Of a stretch of DNA of 8,035 bases, positions 1 to 8,035 are shown one piece after another (positions within the stretch are counted from its first letter, which is position 1; every line of letters starts with the position of its first letter). Position numbers and translations under genes: made by a program. The DNA is from an uncultured Eubacteriales bacterium (lineage in GTDB: Bacteria > Bacillota > Clostridia > Oscillospirales > Oscillospiraceae), in the NCBI GenBank assembly GCA_900556535.1, contig USPI01000059.1, positions 1-8,035 of the forward strand, read 5' to 3'. The notes beneath the pieces are model-generated. The model was given only the letters and a program-made list of their open reading frames with translations. It did not search any database and was not told the DNA's origin.

Positions 1-435
1 TTTGTTTGCGATAATGTCCTTTTGCAGAGAGAGGAGCTTTTCGATGTTCTCCGGCTGTATGATGCGCCTTTCATTGTATTCGCCCCAGCCGTTCACCGTG
101 GCGTACCCGATCTCGTCCACGTCGGGCTGATAGCGCTCAACGCCGAACACATCGAGCTCGGTGACGACGACGAGCGCGCAGAGCAGCGCGCAGAAAACGC
201 CGAGACCCTTCCAGTGCCGGTCAAACACGCGCAGCGTTTTGCGCATGAGCGCGTCCGCGCCGAACCAGCCGACCGCCGCGCCGAAGAGCATGGCAAGGAG
301 CAAAATTGCTACTCTCGCCGGAGTGCCGTCGTTCCCGGCGGCATAGGAGCCGACATTGAATACAGTTTTGAGGATCAGCAGCGCCATGCCGAGCGCGAAT
401 GTGATAATAAGTGCAGCAGCGGTAAAAGGCTCCAT
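1..435 (-). CDS. Membrane protein, ABC-2-type permease-like C-terminal half (3' end beyond the window)
   Basis: An open frame of 145 codons reads leftward from an ATG at 435-433 to the window edge without a stop. An in-frame TGA lies five codons upstream of the ATG, and GGAGG (complement of 441-445) sits 5 nt before it, so this start is well fixed. The product begins MEPFTAAALIITFALG. Hydrophobic segments lie near residues 5-24, 42-60 and 77-94, and a charged, apparently soluble region follows from about residue 95. The pattern of a basic stretch (LMRKTLRVFDRHWKG), a third membrane segment, then DVFGVERYQPDVDEI and later ENIEKLLSLQKDII recalls the C-terminal half of large Clostridia ABC permeases (DUF6449-type). 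That match is from memory and unverified. Those relatives usually carry several more N-terminal membrane segments, absent here, so this may be a short form, a split gene or a remnant. It is divergent from rpoB. Codon use is G/C-ending as in its neighbours. The coding call is firm; the family is tentative. Confidence 0.7.
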   Translation of the reverse strand, partial: MEPFTAAALIITFALGMALLILKTVFNVGSYAAGNDGTPARVAILLLAMLFGAAVGWFGADALMRKTLRVFDRHWKGLGVFCALLCALVVVTELDVFGVERYQPDVDEIGYATVNGWGEYNERRIIQPENIEKLLSLQKDIIANK

Positions 436-454
436 AAAACCCTCCGTTTCCGGT

Positions 455-495
455 CAAAAACAACAAAAAAGCGGCTGCCGATTATAGCAGTCGCT
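455..495 (-). terminator. Terminator-like hairpin plus T-tract, leftward
   Basis: Inverted arms of 9 nt (470-478 and 487-495) flank an 8-nt loop. Read leftward, the stem has one A-C mismatch; read rightward, that pair becomes G-U. On the - strand the stem is followed at once by a run of six T, then GTTG and five more T, the form of an intrinsic terminator. Read rightward there is no T-tract directly after the stem. It would stop leftward transcripts entering from the rpoB side, or act as an attenuator ahead of the gene at 435. The caveat is that the same bases contain an extended -10, so the symmetry may serve initiation or an operator instead. Confidence 0.5.
481..489 (-). promoter_or_regulatory. 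Candidate extended -10 promoter for the divergent membrane-protein gene
   Basis: Read on the - strand the bases are TGCTATAAT, a perfect extended -10 (TGn followed by consensus TATAAT). No convincing -35 lies 16-18 bp upstream, which extended -10 promoters can tolerate. The predicted start point is near 473-475, giving a 5' leader of roughly 38-40 nt to the ATG at 435. The element lies in the loop and one arm of the hairpin at 470-495, so promoter and hairpin readings overlap. Confidence 0.45.
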
Positions 496-512
496 GAAAA
501 ATTCATTTTTCA
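495..512. repeat. Perfect A/T-rich inverted repeat upstream of the rpoB promoter
   Basis: Arms of 8 bp, TGAAAAAT (495-502) and ATTTTTCA (505-512), are separated by 2 bp. The repeat and the following A/T tract to about 522 sit just upstream of the rpoB -35 box, where an UP element contacting the polymerase alpha C-terminal domains would lie. It could instead be a protein-binding palindrome serving both divergent promoters. The symmetry is directly visible; the function is inferred. Confidence 0.4.
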
Positions 513-523
513 CAAAATATTTC

Positions 524-553
524 TTGACATAGCTATATATACAATGATAGAAT
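524..553 (+). promoter_or_regulatory. Strong sigma-70/SigA-type promoter for rpoBC
   Basis: A perfect -35 TTGACA (524-529) is separated by 18 bp from a -10 TAGAAT (548-553, 5 of 6 consensus). The -10 is preceded by TG at 545-546, making an extended -10. The DNA upstream is A/T-rich. Start point is predicted at about 559-562, giving a leader of about 142-145 nt before the rpoB ATG. It is the only good rightward promoter seen before rpoB and would make rpoBC independent of an upstream ribosomal-protein operon. Confidence 0.8.
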
Positions 554-559
554 AACTTG

Positions 560-703
560 CTATGTTATCTTGTGGCGTAATGGCTGGTACCCCAGTCTTT
601 ACACTCACAATATACCATCAACAAAACGTAAATACAACACCGTGGTGAACGAAATTTACAACTCACCCGGGTGTTCTCAATTACGATTAAGGAGTGTGTG
701 CGA
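560..703 (+). other. rpoB 5' leader with small hairpins
   Basis: This non-coding leader of about 140 nt separates the predicted start point from rpoB. One stem-loop is visible: GGCTGG (582-587) pairs with CCAGTC (592-597, one G-U pair) around a 4-nt loop and is followed by TTT. It is a weak attenuator-like element. Further down are CACCGTGGTG (639-645 region) and the perfect 10-bp palindrome CACCCGGGTG (664-673), each preceded by TACAAC. The palindrome ends 15 nt before the Shine-Dalgarno. I recognise no known riboswitch, T-box or ribosomal-protein leader. A regulatory role is possible but not shown. Confidence 0.4.
688..694 (+). promoter_or_regulatory. rpoB ribosome binding site
   Basis: TAAGGAG lies 9 nt before the ATG at 704. 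It decides the start: the frame is open back to a GTG at 671, but that GTG has no Shine-Dalgarno and would add 11 residues not expected in RpoB. Confidence 0.85.
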
Positions 704-3700
704 ATGCCAAAAGATGTTCTCTACGGCAAAACTCTCAGAAAGAGCTTTGCACGGTATGAAGAGATCCAGGACATGCCCAACCTGCTGGAGATCCAAAAGA
801 AGAGCTACAAGTGGTTCCTCGAGACCGGTCTGCGCGAGGTGTTCAGGGATACCGACGCCGTAACGGACTATTCCGGAAAGCTCGAGCTGAGCTTTGTGGA
901 CTATTCCATGGACGAAAAGCCCAAGTACACCGAGGAGGAGTGCAAGGCACGCGATGCAACGTATGCCGCGCCTCTGAAGGTCAGCGTGCGCCTGCGCAAC
1001 CTCGAGACCGAGGAGATCAAGGAGCAGGAGATATTCATGGGCGACTTCCCGCTCATGACCGCCGGCGGTACGTTTATAATTAACGGCGCCGAGCGCGTTA
1101 TCGTTTCCCAGATCGTCCGCAGCCCCGGTGTGTACTATGATAAGACCACCGACCGTAGCATGACGAGCCTTTACGCAGCCACCGTTATCCCGTATCACGG
1201 CGCATGGCTTGAGTATGAGACCGATGCAAACGACACCTTCTATGTCCGCATCGACAAAAACCGCAAGCTGCCGATAACCTGGTTCCTCAAGGCAATGGGC
1301 AAGTACGACGAGACCAGACCCGAGACCTGGCTTTCCTGCACTCCCGACCCCATCATGGGCGCCACCACCAACGAGCGTCTCAAGGAGATATTCGGCGACG
1401 ACGAGCGCATAAACGTCACCATCGACAAGGACACGACCACCGGCCGTGACGAGTGCCTGATGGAGATCTACCGCAAGCTGCGCCCCGGCGATCCCCCGAC
1501 GGTAGAAAGCGCCGAGAGCCTGCTTGAGAGCCTGTTCTTCGACCGCCGCCGCTACGATATTTCCAACGTCGGCCGCTATAAGTTCAACAAGAAGCTGGCG
1601 CTGCGCGGCAGGATCAACGGCTTCAAGCTCGCAATGCCCGTTGCAGACCCCGCCACCGGCGAAATTCTTGCCGACGAGGGCGAGATAATCTCCCGCGAGC
1701 TGGCGGAGAAGATCGACGCTGCCGGCGTTATCGAGGTCAGCCTCGACGTTGACGGCAAGATCGTCAAGGTGTTCTCCAACGGCATGGTTCCTCTTCAGAG
1801 CATGGTCGATATCGACCCCGAGGAGCTGGGCATCAAGGAGAAGGTGCGCGCCATCGTTCTCAAGAGCCTCATGGAGCAGTATTCCGGCGACGCTCTCAAG
1901 GAAGCCATCCTTGAGAATATCGACGTTCTCATTCCCAAGCACATAGTCGTTGACGATATGTTCGCATCCGTCAACTACCTCAACTGCCTTGCTTACGGCA
2001 TCGGCGATAAGGACGACATCGACCACCTCGGCAACCGCCGCGTCCGCTGCGTCGGCGAGCTGCTTCAGAATCAGTTCCGCATCGGCTTCAGCCGCATGGA
2101 GCGCGTCATCCGCGAGCGCATGACCCTGCAGGATCTCGACATCGTCACCCCGCAGAGCCTCATAAACATCCGACCCGTAACGGCGGCGATCAAGGAGTTC
2201 TTCGGCTCCAGCCCGCTTTCTCAGTTCATGGACCAGACCAACCCCCTGTCCGAGCTTACTCATAAGCGCCGTATGTCGGCACTCGGCCCCGGCGGTCTGA
2301 GCCGCGAGAGAGCATCGTTTGACGTCCGTGACGTTCACTACAGCCACTATGGCCGTCTGTGCCCGATAGAGACTCCCGAAGGCCCGAACATCGGACTTAT
2401 CTCCTACCTCGCTTCCTACGCAAGAGCCAATGAGTACGGCTTCCTCGTGGCGCCGTTCCAGAAGGTCGAGAAGGGCACCTGCCGCGTCACCGATCAGGTG
2501 GATTACCTGACCGCCGACATGGAGGATAACTACATCGTCGCTCCCGCAACCGAGCCGCGCGACGAAAACGGCTGCCTCATCAATAAGCGTATCACCTGCC
2601 GCCACCGCGACGAGATCGTCGAGGTCGACAGAGAGAGAGTCGATTACATCGACATAAGCCCCCGCATGATGGTCTCCATCGCAACCGCAATGATCCCGTT
2701 CCTCGAGAACGACGACGCTAACCGTGCTCTGATGGGCGCGAACATGCAGCGTCAGGCGGTTCCCCTTATGGTCACCCAGGCGCCTATCGTTGCGACCGGC
2801 ATCGAGCACAAGTGCGCCGTTGACTCCGGCGTTGTCGTTGTCGCAGAGGGCGACGGCGAGGTCGTCCGCTCCGATGCACAGAACATCGCCATCAAGTACG
2901 ACAGCGGTGAAGTCAAGAACTACAAGCTCATTAAGTTTGCCCGCTCCAACCAGGGTACCTGCGTCAATCAGAGACCCATCGTGTCTCTCGGCGAGCGCGT
3001 TCACGAGGGAGACGTCATTGCAGACGGCCCGAGCACCAAGAACGGTGAGATTTCCCTCGGCAAGAACATTCTTGTCGGCTTTATGACCTGGGAAGGCTAC
3101 AACTACGAGGACGCTATCCTGCTTAACGAGCGCCTTGTCATGGAGGACGTTTTCACCTCCCTGCACGTTGAGGAGTACGAGTGCGACGCTCGTGACACCA
3201 AGCTCGGACCCGAGGAGATCACCCGCGATATCCCCGGCGTAGGCGACGATGCGCTCAAGTATCTTGACGAGCGCGGCATCATCACCGTCGGTGCCGAGGT
3301 CCGTGCAGGCGATATCCTCGTCGGCAAGGTCACCCCGAAGGGCGAGACCGACCTCACCGCAGAGGAAAGACTGCTTCGCGCCATCTTCGGCGAGAAGGCA
3401 AGAGAGGTGCGCGACACCTCGCTCAAGGTCCCCCACGGCGAGAGCGGCATCATCGTTGACGTCAAGGTATTCACCCGCGAAAACGGCGACGAGATGAGCC
3501 CCGGCGTAAATCAGGTCGTCCGCGTCTACATCGCCCAGAAGCGTAAGATCTCCGTCGGCGATAAGATGGCAGGCCGCCACGGCAACAAGGGCGTCGTTTC
3601 CCGCATCCTCCCGCGTGAGGATATGCCGTACCTGCCCGACGGCACCCCGCTGGACATCGTCCTGAACCCGCTGGGCGTTCCTTCCCGAATGAACATCGGT

Positions 3701-4426
3701 CAGGTACTTGAGGTTCACCTTGGTTACGCTGCTCAGGCACTCGGCTGGAAGGTCGCAACGCCTATCTTTAACGGCGCAAACGAGGCCACCATCCGCGATA
3801 CTCTGCGTCAGGCGGGGCTGCGCGAGGACGGCAAGAGCGTTCTGTACGACGGCCGTACAGGCGAAAAATTTGATAATGACGTCACCGTTGGCTGGGTCTA
3901 CTTCCTTAAGCTCCACCATCTGGTCGATGATAAGATCCACGCCCGCAGCACCGGCCCCTACAGCCTTGTTACTCAGCAGCCTCTCGGCGGCAAGGCACAG
4001 TTCGGCGGTCAGCGCTTCGGCGAAATGGAGGTTTGGGCGCTGGAGGCATACGGCGCAGCATACACTCTGCAGGAGATACTCACCGTCAAGTCCGACGACG
4101 TTACCGGTCGTGTCCGCACCTACGAGAGCATCGTCAAGGGCAACAACATCCCGCAGCCCGGCGTGCCCGAATCGTTCAAGGTCCTCGTCAAGGAGCTTCA
4201 GTCGCTGTGTCTTGATATCCGCGTTCTGGATAAGGACGGACAGGAGATCGAGCTCAAGGACGACGATGAGGACGAGTTCATCCCGAAGATGAAGGACGAG
4301 ATGTACGACGCGGTCTCCGGCGACGAGGAGATCGAGGCGGAGGGATATACCATTGAGGACATCCCCGAGTCCGACGATGACGATTTCGGATTTTTGTCCG
4401 ATGATTACAGCGAGGAGGATGAATAA
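704..4426 (+). CDS. rpoB: DNA-directed RNA polymerase subunit beta
   Basis: This is the full 1240-residue beta subunit, which with beta-prime forms the catalytic cleft of cytoplasmic RNA polymerase. The start MPKDVLYG follows a good ribosome site. In order: protrusion and lobe domains (about 20-430), fork and rifampicin region 501-537 ([11 protein letters not shown], then [12 protein letters not shown]), [13 protein letters not shown] (554-566), and the hybrid-binding domain with active-site lysines K954 and K962 in [12 protein letters not shown]. The C-terminal anchor that contacts beta-prime includes [19 protein letters not shown] (1091-1109). Residues equivalent to E. coli D516, H526 and S531 are D510, H520 and S525, so a rifampicin-sensitive site is predicted, although P504 replaces the usual Q510. 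Residues 1186-1240 form a very acidic tail (27 of 55 D/E), making the protein somewhat longer than Bacillus RpoB. No frameshift is seen. It is first in the operon with rpoC. Confidence 0.98.
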   Translation: MPKDVLYGKTLRKSFARYEEIQDMPNLLEIQKKSYKWFLETGLREVFRDTDAVTDYSGKLELSFVDYSMDEKPKYTEEECKARDATYAAPLKVSVRLRNLETEEIKEQEIFMGDFPLMTAGGTFIINGAERVIVSQIVRSPGVYYDKTTDRSMTSLYAATVIPYHGAWLEYETDANDTFYVRIDKNRKLPITWFLKAMGKYDETRPETWLSCTPDPIMGATTNERLKEIFGDDERINVTIDKDTTTGRDECLMEIYRKLRPGDPPTVESAESLLESLFFDRRRYDISNVGRYKFNKKLALRGRINGFKLAMPVADPATGEILADEGEIISRELAEKIDAAGVIEVSLDVDGKIVKVFSNGMVPLQSMVDIDPEELGIKEKVRAIVLKSLMEQYSGDALKEAILENIDVLIPKHIVVDDMFASVNYLNCLAYGIGDKDDIDHLGNRRVRCVGELLQNQFRIGFSRMERVIRERMTLQDLDIVTPQSLINIRPVTAAIKEFFGSSPLSQFMDQTNPLSELTHKRRMSALGPGGLSRERASFDVRDVHYSHYGRLCPIETPEGPNIGLISYLASYARANEYGFLVAPFQKVEKGTCRVTDQVDYLTADMEDNYIVAPATEPRDENGCLINKRITCRHRDEIVEVDRERVDYIDISPRMMVSIATAMIPFLENDDANRALMGANMQRQAVPLMVTQAPIVATGIEHKCAVDSGVVVVAEGDGEVVRSDAQNIAIKYDSGEVKNYKLIKFARSNQGTCVNQRPIVSLGERVHEGDVIADGPSTKNGEISLGKNILVGFMTWEGYNYEDAILLNERLVMEDVFTSLHVEEYECDARDTKLGPEEITRDIPGVGDDALKYLDERGIITVGAEVRAGDILVGKVTPKGETDLTAEERLLRAIFGEKAREVRDTSLKVPHGESGIIVDVKVFTRENGDEMSPGVNQVVRVYIAQKRKISVGDKMAGRHGNKGVVSRILPREDMPYLPDGTPLDIVLNPLGVPSRMNIGQVLEVHLGYAAQALGWKVATPIFNGANEATIRDTLRQAGLREDGKSVLYDGRTGEKFDNDVTVGWVYFLKLHHLVDDKIHARSTGPYSLVTQQPLGGKAQFGGQRFGEMEVWALEAYGAAYTLQEILTVKSDDVTGRVRTYESIVKGNNIPQPGVPESFKVLVKELQSLCLDIRVLDKDGQEIELKDDDEDEFIPKMKDEMYDAVSGDEEIEAEGYTIEDIPESDDDDFGFLSDDYSEEDE
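4412..4418 (+). promoter_or_regulatory. rpoC Shine-Dalgarno inside the rpoB 3' end
   Basis: GAGGAGG, containing the full AGGAGG, lies 10 nt before the rpoC ATG at 4429. It is read in rpoB as part of the terminal SEEDE codons. The rpoB stop (4424-4426) is separated from the rpoC start by two bases, so terminating ribosomes can reinitiate directly. No terminator or promoter lies between the genes. Confidence 0.85.
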
Positions 4427-4428
4427 TA

Positions 4429-7400
4429 ATGAGTTTTACACCGTTTGACGCCATCAAAATCGGCATAGCCTCCCCTGAAATGATCCTTTCATGGTCCTCC
4501 GGCGAAGTCACCAAGCCCGAGACCATTAACTACCGCACCCTCAAGCCCGAGCGCGACGGCCTTTTCTGCGAAAGAATCTTCGGACCGACCAAGGACTGGG
4601 AGTGCCACTGCGGCAAGTATAAGAAGATCAGCTACAAGGGCAAGGTCTGCGACCGCTGCGGAGTCGAAGTCACCAAGAGCAAGGTTCGCCGCGAGCGCAT
4701 GGGCCACATCGAGCTGGCTGCCCCCGTATCTCACATTTGGTACTTCAAGGGCATACCCAGCCGCATGGGCCTGCTTCTCGACCTCACTCCGAGAGTGCTC
4801 GAGAAGGTTCTGTACTTTGCAAATTATATAGTTACCGATCCCGGCTTTACTCCGCTGGAAAAGTGCCAGATACTCACCGAAAAAGAGTACCGCGACATGC
4901 GCGAGAAGTACGAGGATGATTTCGATGCCGGTATGGGCGCCGAAGCTATAAAAAAGCTACTGCAGCAGATCGACTGCGAGCAGCTTTCCGCTCAGCTCAG
5001 AGAGGAGCTGGCGAACGCCTCCGGTCAGAAGAAGGCAAAGCTCGTCAAGCGCCTTGAGGTCGTTGAGGCCTTCCGACAGAGCGGCAACAAGCCCGAGTGG
5101 ATGATAATCGACATTCTGCCGGTCATCCCGCCCGAGATCCGCCCGATGGTACAGCTTGACGGCGGCCGCTTCGCAACGAGCGACCTTAACGATCTCTACC
5201 GCCGCGTTATTAACCGCAATAACCGTCTTAAGAGACTCATTCAGCTCAACGCTCCCGACATCATCGTGCGCAACGAGAAGCGCATGCTTCAGGAAGCGGT
5301 CGACGCACTTATCGACAACGGCCGCCGCGGCAGAGCCGTAACCGGCGCAAATTCCCGCGCACTCAAGTCGCTGTCGGATATGCTCAAGGGCAAGCAGGGA
5401 CGCTTCCGCCAGAACCTTCTGGGTAAGCGCGTCGACTACTCCGGCCGAAGCGTTATCGTCGTAGGTCCTGACCTCAAGATCTACCAGTGCGGCGTTCCCA
5501 AGGAGATGGCAATTGAGCTGTTCCGCCCGTTCGTTATGAAAAAGCTCGTTGAGGACGGCGCCGCGAACAACATCAAATCCGCAAAAAAGATGGTCGACAA
5601 GCAGCGCACCGAGGTTTGGGACGCGCTCGAGGTCGTCATCAAGGAGCACCCCGTCCTGCTCAACCGTGCGCCTACGCTGCACCGTCTGGGCATTCAGGCG
5701 TTCGAGCCCATCCTCGTTGAGGGCAGAGCGCTCAAGCTCCACCCGCTGGTATGTACCGCATACAACGCCGACTTTGACGGCGACCAGATGGCTATCCACG
5801 TCCCGCTGTCCGCGGAGGCTCAGGCTGAGGCGCGCATCCTCATGCTTTCGGCAAACAACCTCCTGCGCCCGCAGGACGGACACCCCGTCACCGTTCCTAC
5901 TCAGGATATGATCCTCGGCTCTTACTACCTGACCATGAAGCGCATGGGCAAGGCGGAAAAGGGTGCGGAGACCGTGTTCGTTATGGATCCAGGCGACACC
6001 GACCTGCCGCGTGAGGAGGTCGTTGACGCAGACGATTACCTCGCAGCAGAGGAAAAGACCCTCGCCGAGGGCGGCAAGGCGCCGAGCTATAAGCCCGTTG
6101 TCATCTTCCGTGACCCGAGCGAGGCAGTCATGGCTTACAGCCAGGGCGACATCGGCCTGCACGCTCCCATTCTCGTTCGCGTCAGCAAGACTTTTGACGG
6201 CGTCGAGAAGAGCAAGGTCATCGAGAGCACCGTCGGCCGCATCATCTTCAACGAGAAGATCCCTCAGGATCTCGGCTACGTTGACCGCACAGACCCCGAG
6301 CACGCTTTCGATTACGAGATAAGCTTCCAGGTCGGCAAGAAGCAGCTCGGCGATATCATCGACCGCTGCATCAAAAAGCACGACTTCACCATCTCCGCCG
6401 AGGTGCTTGACGGCATCAAGGCCATGGGCTATAAGTACTCCACCAAGGGGGCTATCACTATCTCCATCGCCGATATGACCGTTCCTGAGGCGAAGAAGAC
6501 CCTCATTAACGAGACCGAGGGCAAGGTCGTTGCGATCGAGCGTCAGTTCAAGCGCGGCTTCATCACCGATGACGAGCGCTACCGCCTCGTTGTTTCCGAG
6601 TGGGAAAAGACCACCAAGGACGTCACCAACGCCCTTCAGAACTGCCTCGACACCTACAACCCCATCTACATGATGGCAAACTCCGGTGCTCGTGGCTCCA
6701 TGAACCAGATCCGTCAGCTTGCCGGTATGCGCGGCCTTATGGCTAACACCTCCGGTAAGACCATCGAGATCCCCATCAAGGCAAACTTCCGTGAAGGTCT
6801 GAGCGTTCTGGAGTACTTCATCTCCTCCCGAGGCGCACGAAAGGGTCTTGCCGATACCGCACTTCGTACCGCCGACTCCGGTTATCTTACCCGCCGAATG
6901 GTCGATGTCTGCCAGGACGTTATCATCCGCGAGTCCGACTGCGGCACCACCGACGGCGTATGGGCTTCGGCTATCTACGAAAAGGGTCAGCTCGTCCAGT
7001 CCTACGGTACCAGCATCCACGGCCGCTTCCCGGCAGTGCCCATCTGCGACCCGCAGACCGGCGAGGTGCTGTTTGACACCGATCATATGCTCATGCCCGC
7101 AGACGCGGACGTTCTCGAGGCACACGGCATCGACCGCGTCCTCATCCGCAGCGTCCTGTCCTGCGAGGCACGCACCGGCGTTTGCGCTAAGTGCTACGGC
7201 ATAAACCTCGCTATCGGCCAGCCCGTAAGCGCAGGCGAAGCGGTCGGCGTAATAGCAGCGCAGTCCATCGGCGAGCCCGGTACTCAGCTTACCATGCGTA
7301 CCTTCCACACCGGCGGCGTCGCCGGCGACGACATCACTCAGGGTCTTCCCCGTGTCGAAGAGCTTTTCGAGGCGCGCAAGCCCAAGAAGATGGCCGTCCT

Positions 7401-8035
7401 TGCCGAAATTTCCGGCACCGTCTCCATCGAGGAGACCAAGAAGGGCGCACTGTTTGCGATCAGCGTAATAAACGAGGAAGAGGGCGACACCAGAGTTTAC
7501 ACCGTGCCTCACTCGGCAGGTATCCTTGTCAAGAACGGCGAACATGTCGATAAGGGCCAGGAGCTCACCAGCGGCGCACTCAGCCCGCACGATGTCCTGC
7601 GTATCCGCGGCATCGACGACGACGAGTTCGGCCGTCCCGGCGTCCGCACCTATATCATTCAGGAGGTCCAGAAGGTCTACCGTCAGCAGGGCGTTGACAT
7701 CAACGATAAGCATATCGAGATCATCGTCCGTCAGATGATGCGTAAGGTCAAGGTCGAGGAGTCCGGCAGCACCGAGTTTCTTTCCGGCGCGACCGTCGAT
7801 ATCGGTGAGCTCAAGGCGGCAAACCGCAAGATCGACGAGCGCATCGCGGCAGGCGAGGAGGGTCTCACCAAGGCGACCTATACCCAGCTTCTCATGGGTA
7901 TCACCAAGGCCTCGCTCGCAACCGAGAGCTTCCTGTCCGCAGCATCCTTCCAGGAGACCACCAAGGTCCTCACCGAGGCCGCCATCAAGGGCAAGGTCGA
8001 CCACCTTGTCGGCCTGAAGGAGAACGTCATCATCG
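4429..8035 (+). CDS. rpoC: DNA-directed RNA polymerase subunit beta-prime (3' end beyond the window)
   Basis: This is the catalytic beta-prime subunit; 1202 codons are present and the frame is open at the right edge. The last residues, GLKENVII, are normally followed by about 40 more in relatives. Seen in order: N-terminal zinc ribbon C59, C61, C74, C77; clamp coiled coil that receives sigma region 2 (about 250-299); switch 2 (about 327-343, [10 protein letters not shown]); catalytic NADFDGDQM at 446-454, with Mg-binding D448, D450 and D452; bridge helix (about 785-823, [23 protein letters not shown] region); second zinc site C838, C912, C919, C922; trigger-loop MRTFHTGG with M956, R957 and H960. 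All key residues are intact. About 40-50 extra residues (about 508-557) sit between YYLTMKR and VIFRDPSEA compared with Bacillus RpoC as I recall it. It is translationally coupled to rpoB. Confidence 0.98.
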   Translation, partial: MSFTPFDAIKIGIASPEMILSWSSGEVTKPETINYRTLKPERDGLFCERIFGPTKDWECHCGKYKKISYKGKVCDRCGVEVTKSKVRRERMGHIELAAPVSHIWYFKGIPSRMGLLLDLTPRVLEKVLYFANYIVTDPGFTPLEKCQILTEKEYRDMREKYEDDFDAGMGAEAIKKLLQQIDCEQLSAQLREELANASGQKKAKLVKRLEVVEAFRQSGNKPEWMIIDILPVIPPEIRPMVQLDGGRFATSDLNDLYRRVINRNNRLKRLIQLNAPDIIVRNEKRMLQEAVDALIDNGRRGRAVTGANSRALKSLSDMLKGKQGRFRQNLLGKRVDYSGRSVIVVGPDLKIYQCGVPKEMAIELFRPFVMKKLVEDGAANNIKSAKKMVDKQRTEVWDALEVVIKEHPVLLNRAPTLHRLGIQAFEPILVEGRALKLHPLVCTAYNADFDGDQMAIHVPLSAEAQAEARILMLSANNLLRPQDGHPVTVPTQDMILGSYYLTMKRMGKAEKGAETVFVMDPGDTDLPREEVVDADDYLAAEEKTLAEGGKAPSYKPVVIFRDPSEAVMAYSQGDIGLHAPILVRVSKTFDGVEKSKVIESTVGRIIFNEKIPQDLGYVDRTDPEHAFDYEISFQVGKKQLGDIIDRCIKKHDFTISAEVLDGIKAMGYKYSTKGAITISIADMTVPEAKKTLINETEGKVVAIERQFKRGFITDDERYRLVVSEWEKTTKDVTNALQNCLDTYNPIYMMANSGARGSMNQIRQLAGMRGLMANTSGKTIEIPIKANFREGLSVLEYFISSRGARKGLADTALRTADSGYLTRRMVDVCQDVIIRESDCGTTDGVWASAIYEKGQLVQSYGTSIHGRFPAVPICDPQTGEVLFDTDHMLMPADADVLEAHGIDRVLIRSVLSCEARTGVCAKCYGINLAIGQPVSAGEAVGVIAAQSIGEPGTQLTMRTFHTGGVAGDDITQGLPRVEELFEARKPKKMAVLAEISGTVSIEETKKGALFAISVINEEEGDTRVYTVPHSAGILVKNGEHVDKGQELTSGALSPHDVLRIRGIDDDEFGRPGVRTYIIQEVQKVYRQQGVDINDKHIEIIVRQMMRKVKVEESGSTEFLSGATVDIGELKAANRKIDERIAAGEEGLTKATYTQLLMGITKASLATESFLSAASFQETTKVLTEAAIKGKVDHLVGLKENVII

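Noticed and set aside
22..555. Rightward open frame of 177 codons at the left end
   Set aside because: It is codon-aligned antisense to the - strand membrane-protein gene, highly charged with no family features, and runs through the promoter region. The - strand frame has membrane segments, a ribosome site and plausible homology.
580..648. 22-codon upstream open frame in the rpoB leader (MAGTPVFTLT...)
   Set aside because: There is no Shine-Dalgarno, no run of regulatory codons and no similarity to a known leader peptide, so chance is likely.
671..703. Earlier GTG start for rpoB adding 11 residues
   Set aside because: No Shine-Dalgarno precedes 671, while the ATG at 704 has TAAGGAG at the right distance and gives the usual RpoB N-terminus.
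570..863. 97-codon frame starting TTG at 570 and running into rpoB
   Set aside because: It overlaps rpoB out of frame, has a rare start with no ribosome site, and shows shadow-type composition.
677..3940. Antisense open frame of 1087 codons across rpoB
   Set aside because: It is codon-aligned with rpoB and open only because rpoB lacks TTA, CTA and TCA codons. The translation has no recognisable domain and there is no sensible start signal.
5950..6099. Frameshift or assembly error as the cause of the extra RpoC residues
   Set aside because: The reading frame stays open on both sides with normal codon use, and conserved RpoC sequence resumes in the same frame.
4957..8004. Antisense open frame of 1015 codons across rpoC
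   Set aside because: Same cause as in rpoB: it ends at the first CTA codon of rpoC. The product is a low-complexity mirror of rpoC codons.

Overview
The window is the start of an RNA polymerase operon. It holds complete rpoB and nearly complete rpoC, both on the + strand, preceded by a divergent membrane-protein gene on the - strand that runs off the left edge. The protein sequences are of the Bacillota (Firmicutes) type. Long blocks of RpoB and RpoC match the Bacillus/Clostridium versions as I remember them, with the Cys4 beta-prime zinc ribbon, the trigger-loop stretch with [15 protein letters not shown], and no large gammaproteobacterial insertions. The genes favour C- and G-ending codons, while the intergenic DNA is A/T-rich. 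An uncultured or gut-type member of Clostridia (Oscillospirales/Ruminococcaceae-like) fits best, but the family-level placement is inference.

Layout: (1) 1-435, - strand: the first 145 codons of a membrane protein with three hydrophobic segments followed by a soluble domain, resembling the C-terminal half of ABC-2-type permeases. (2) 436-703: a divergent regulatory region. It contains a leftward extended -10 that lies inside a terminator-like hairpin, a perfect A/T-rich inverted repeat, a strong rightward promoter (TTGACA / TGnTAGAAT) and a leader of about 140 nt with short hairpins. (3) 704-4426: rpoB, beta subunit. (4) 4429-8035: rpoC, beta-prime subunit, cut by the right edge about 40 residues before its expected end. 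rpoC starts two bases after the rpoB stop, and its Shine-Dalgarno is encoded in the acidic tail of RpoB, so the two genes are very likely one transcript with coupled translation.

Together RpoB and RpoC form the two halves of the polymerase active-centre cleft, so coupled expression in fixed ratio makes sense. The main departure from the textbook arrangement is that rplJ-rplL do not precede rpoB. Instead rpoBC appears to have its own promoter and a divergent transporter-like neighbour.

I find no mobile element, CRISPR array, tRNA/rRNA or undescribed multi-gene system. The points of real interest are the overlapping promoter/terminator signals in the divergent region, the apparently N-terminally short divergent gene, a beta-prime insertion, and a proline in the rifampicin region.
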